Shown here: one piece after another, positions 6,000 through 7,339 of the stretch
Layout of the letters: the number at the start of each line of letters is the position of its first letter
How positions within the stretch are numbered: the first letter of the stretch is position 1
Assembly: GCA_002431915.1 (NCBI GenBank)
Contig: DJEP01000105.1
Span: 1 to 7,339, forward strand
Length of the DNA stretch: 7,339 nucleotides
Source: Lachnospiraceae bacterium UBA5895
GTDB lineage: Bacteria > Bacillota > Clostridia > Lachnospirales > Lachnospiraceae
Direction: 5' to 3'
Translations under genes and position numbers: made by a program
The notes under the pieces: generated by a model
What the model saw: the letters and a program-made list of their open reading frames with translations, nothing else
Told to the model about the DNA's origin: nothing
Databases searched by the model: none

Positions 6000-6061
6000 T
6001 GCGACCGATATGCGAGAAACCCATAATTTATGCGGATTGTAGAATTTTTAGGAGGTATAAA

Positions 6062-6652
6062 ATGAACACAGCACAACCGATTCGTAACCAAAATGACTTG
6101 GAAAATTTCAAAAAATATTACAGGGAGATTCAACCGAATGCAAGAAACCAGGTATTGGTGATCCTGGGGCTGAATACGGCACTGCGGATCTCCGACCTGC
6201 TTTCCCTGCGCTGGGAAGATGTCTATAATTTTTCACAAAACAAGTGGCAGGAACACATTCAGATCGTGGAACAGAAGACAGGAAAGACTTCCTGCATTTA
6301 TATCAATCATAATATTATCAGCTGTCTGCAAGCTTATCAGGAATACCTTCAAATAGCACAAAAGCAAATCAAACCGCAAAATTTCTTATTTTCCCATAGC
6401 AATAAAAACGAGCCCATCAGTCGGGTACAGTCTTTCCGCATTGTGAAAAAAGCGGCTGCTTACTATGGCATCCCGGGAGTCATCTGCTGCCATTCTCTGC
6501 GCAAAACGTTTGGCTATCACGCATGGCGGCAGGGGGTACAGCCGGCAATGCTGGTCAGTATCTATAATCATTCTTCTTATGAAGTGACCAAGCGATATCT
6601 TGGAATCGAGCAGGATGACCGGGACAGAATTTTTCAGGAGATCATACTCTGA
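6062..6652 (+). CDS. Single-domain tyrosine recombinase (FimB/FimE-sized), candidate DNA invertase
   Basis: A 196-residue protein made almost entirely of the tyrosine recombinase catalytic domain. Visible active-site residues: Arg42 in NTALRISDLLSLRW, Lys72 in EQKTGKT, His144 and Arg147 in CHSLRKTFGYHAW, His170 in IYNHSS, and nucleophile Tyr179 in VTKRYLG. All are intact, so the enzyme should be active. It lacks the N-terminal SAM-like core-binding domain of phage integrases and XerC/D; only about 25 residues precede the catalytic fold. The length matches FimB/FimE-type phase-variation recombinases. ATG at 6062 is chosen because AGGAGG (6050-6055) lies six bases upstream; the frame stays open back to a GTG at 5999 that has no ribosome binding site. 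Palindromic sites sharing 20 inverted bases flank the gene, the right one starting 3 bases after the stop codon. It reads toward csrA, with no clear terminator between. A solitary integron-like or decayed mobile-element integrase is the alternative. Confidence 0.9.
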   Translation: MNTAQPIRNQNDLENFKKYYREIQPNARNQVLVILGLNTALRISDLLSLRWEDVYNFSQNKWQEHIQIVEQKTGKTSCIYINHNIISCLQAYQEYLQIAQKQIKPQNFLFSHSNKNEPISRVQSFRIVKKAAAYYGIPGVICCHSLRKTFGYHAWRQGVQPAMLVSIYNHSSYEVTKRYLGIEQDDRDRIFQEIIL

Positions 6653-6654
6653 AC

Positions 6655-6683
6655 AAAAGGTAACACAATATCAAGTTTGTTAC
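6655..6683 (-). repeat. Right copy of inverted repeat and candidate recombinase core site
   Basis: Bases 6655-6674 are the reverse complement of 5888-5907. Continuing to 6683, the element reads GTAACACAA, TATCAA, GTTTGTTAC: two 9-base arms around a 6-base spacer that is the inverted form of the left spacer TTGATA. The outer arm differs from the left site at two bases. Its hairpin is imperfect and has no T run, so unlike the left copy it should not terminate transcription. Confidence 0.85.
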
Positions 6684-6750
6684 ACTTACGATTGGTATTT
6701 CCGAAAAACAGTAAATTATAAGGAAATAATCGATTCAAGGAGGAATAGCC

Positions 6751-7008
6751 ATGCTGAGACTGTCAGTGAGAGATGAAGAATTTCTGATGATCGGAGACGA
6801 TGTGAAAATTGTATTTTTGGGAAGCAGCGGCGGACAGACCCGTATCATGATCGATGCTCCCAAGGAAGTGAACATCGTGCGAAGCAAGGCTATTGAGAAA
6901 CGGATCCAGGATCCGGAACTGCTGGCAACCATCCCGAAGTATTACAAGAATCCGGAAGGCACTGCCAAGAAGAAAAAAGCCAACGTCGTGATCGTACAGA
7001 ACAAGTAA
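6751..7008 (+). CDS. csrA: CsrA-like translational regulator, divergent N-terminus and C-terminal extension
   Basis: An 85-residue protein aligning with CsrA/RsmA along residues 1-52: MLRLSVRDEEFLMIGDDVKI, then QTRIMIDAPKEVNIVRSKAIEKRIQ. Leu4 and the RNA-contacting Arg44 are conserved. Position 6, Arg in canonical CsrA, is Val (Arg7 follows), and the usual Gly9 is Glu. About 25 extra residues follow, rich in Lys (GTAKKKKANVV). CsrA dimers bind GGA motifs in mRNA leaders and block translation. The gene is 140 bases upstream of flagellin, whose leader carries matching GGA sites, as in the Bacillus CsrA-hag circuit. Ribosome binding site AAGGAGG (6737-6743), seven bases before ATG. The FliW antagonist that usually accompanies it is not in the window. 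No convincing promoter lies between 6684 and 6736, so transcription from the recombinase side is possible. Confidence 0.88.
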   Translation: MLRLSVRDEEFLMIGDDVKIVFLGSSGGQTRIMIDAPKEVNIVRSKAIEKRIQDPELLATIPKYYKNPEGTAKKKKANVVIVQNK

Positions 7009-7016
7009 CAAGGGGA

Positions 7017-7043
7017 TAAAGGGGATCTGATGCTTGGTAATAA
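7017..7043 (+). promoter_or_regulatory. Weak sigma-28-like promoter candidate for flagellin
   Basis: TAAA (7017-7020), 15 bases, then GGTAATAA (7036-7043) roughly fits the flagellar sigma factor pattern TAAA-N15-GCCGATAA (4 of 4 and 5 of 8). Transcription would start near 7050 and give a leader of about 98 nt that keeps both predicted CsrA sites. A competing candidate with a better -10 lies at 7078-7104 but would cut off the hairpin. Confidence 0.25.
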
Positions 7044-7077
7044 TGCAGAATCCTAGGGCTGCTTATTATAGAAAAGA

Positions 7078-7104
7078 TAACTATTAACCACACACCGCAG
7101 ATAA
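7078..7104 (+). promoter_or_regulatory. Alternative sigma-28-like promoter overlapping the CsrA hairpin
   Basis: TAAC (7078-7081), 15 bases, then GCAGATAA (7097-7104), which is 7 of 8 against GCCGATAA. The start would fall near 7111, inside the hairpin, leaving a leader of about 38 nt that contains only the Shine-Dalgarno GGA. This reading and the CsrA-hairpin reading of the same bases cannot both hold for one transcript. Confidence 0.3.
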
Positions 7105-7139
7105 ACGGATGTATCTGCAAAACTTTTTACACATGGAGG
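7097..7139 (+). promoter_or_regulatory. Two-site CsrA target in the flagellin mRNA leader
   Basis: GCAGATA (7097-7103) pairs perfectly with TATCTGC (7112-7118), presenting the loop AACGGATG. The sequence ATAAACGGATGT matches the CsrA consensus RUACARGGAUGU at 10 of 12 positions, with GGA (7107-7109) in the loop as required. The second GGA (7135-7137) is in the Shine-Dalgarno ACATGGAGG, nine bases before the flagellin ATG. A CsrA dimer bridging the two, 28 bases apart, would block ribosome binding, as shown for Bacillus subtilis hag. Binding here is inferred. Confidence 0.6.
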
Positions 7140-7148
7140 TAAATTATT

Positions 7149-7339
7149 ATGGTAGTACAACACAACTTAACAGCTATGAACTCTAACAGAATGTTAGGAT
7201 TAACCACATCTTCTCAGGCAAAGTCCACCGAGAAGCTGTCTTCCGGATACAAGATCAACCGTGCAGCTGATGATGCAGCAGGTCTGTCCATCAGTGAGAA
7301 GATGAGAAAGCAGATCAGAGGTCTGACACAGGCTTCCTC
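7149..7339 (+). CDS. fliC: Flagellin, N-terminal part (gene runs off the window)
   Basis: The first 63 codons of a flagellin, the filament protein exported by the flagellar type III system. The conserved D0/D1 start is plain: HNLTAMNSNRMLG, then STEKLSSGYKINRAADDAAG and LSISEKMRKQIRGLTQAS, the coiled-coil helix that packs the filament core and carries the TLR5-recognised region in many species. GGAGG (7135-7139) is nine bases before the ATG at 7149. It follows csrA directly in the same orientation. Codon choice is strongly biased (frequent CTG, TCC, AAG, ATC), as expected for a highly expressed gene. The variable central and C-terminal regions are outside the window. Confidence 0.97.
   Translation, partial: MVVQHNLTAMNSNRMLGLTTSSQAKSTEKLSSGYKINRAADDAAGLSISEKMRKQIRGLTQAS

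Noticed and set aside
5999..6061. Upstream GTG start for the recombinase
   Set aside because: There is no Shine-Dalgarno before it and it overlaps the tandem repeat. AGGAGG six bases before the ATG at 6062 decides the start.
6655..6683. Right repeat as a terminator for the recombinase gene
   Set aside because: The stem is only about six continuous base pairs with a 12-base loop, and ACACTT rather than a T run follows.
5873..6683. Classical insertion sequence
   Set aside because: The enzyme is a tyrosine recombinase, not a DDE transposase. No flanking target-site duplication was recognised, and the repeats have internal dyad symmetry typical of recombinase core sites rather than IS ends.
6712..6734. 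Sigma-28-like TAAA ... CGAT upstream of csrA
   Set aside because: The predicted start would fall inside or after the csrA Shine-Dalgarno, leaving no usable leader, and the -10 match is poor.

Overview
The window looks like the chromosome of a motile, plant-polysaccharide-degrading gut Firmicute, most likely Lachnospiraceae (Roseburia / Agathobacter / Lachnospira type). The case rests on a csrA-flagellin pair, a very large multimodular secreted GH53 galactanase with a LysM tail, a lipoprotein DNA-entry-type nuclease, A/T-rich intergenic DNA, strong GGAGG ribosome binding sites and compact intrinsic terminators. The genus is an inference; nothing here fixes it. All genes are on the + strand.

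Layout. Positions 1-23 are the 3' end of a tRNA-like RNA, probably tmRNA, with its terminator (31-63). Next is a RelE-type toxin-antitoxin locus (129-531) in which the end of the antitoxin and the start of the toxin appear to have been deleted together, followed by a terminator (570-605). A monocistronic lipoprotein nuclease gene follows (681-1730), with its own promoter and terminator. The intergenic region 1731-2022 is regulatory: an extended -10 promoter, two abutting LacI/CcpA-like palindromes just downstream of the predicted transcription start, a strong 5'-UTR hairpin and a possible 22-codon leader ORF that overlaps the next start codon. It drives the 1272-residue endo-beta-1,4-galactanase gene (2023-5841), which ends in a perfect bidirectional-looking terminator.

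From 5873 to 6683 lies the most unusual part. A 196-residue, catalytic-domain-only tyrosine recombinase of FimB/FimE size is bracketed by two related palindromic sites that share 20 identical bases in inverted orientation. The left site is also the galactanase terminator; the right site starts 3 bases after the recombinase stop codon. The geometry fits a recombinase that inverts its own gene, next to the csrA-flagellin locus.

The window ends with a divergent csrA-like gene (6751-7008) and the first 63 codons of flagellin (7149-7339+). The flagellin leader carries a hairpin with an ACGGATG loop plus a GGAGG Shine-Dalgarno, the arrangement expected of a two-site CsrA target, so CsrA probably represses flagellin translation as in Bacillus hag. 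No fliW is visible.

The galactanase would be displayed on the cell wall to cut galactan side chains of pectin, under sugar-responsive repression. The recombinase could switch transcription reaching csrA-flagellin. That last link is a hypothesis.
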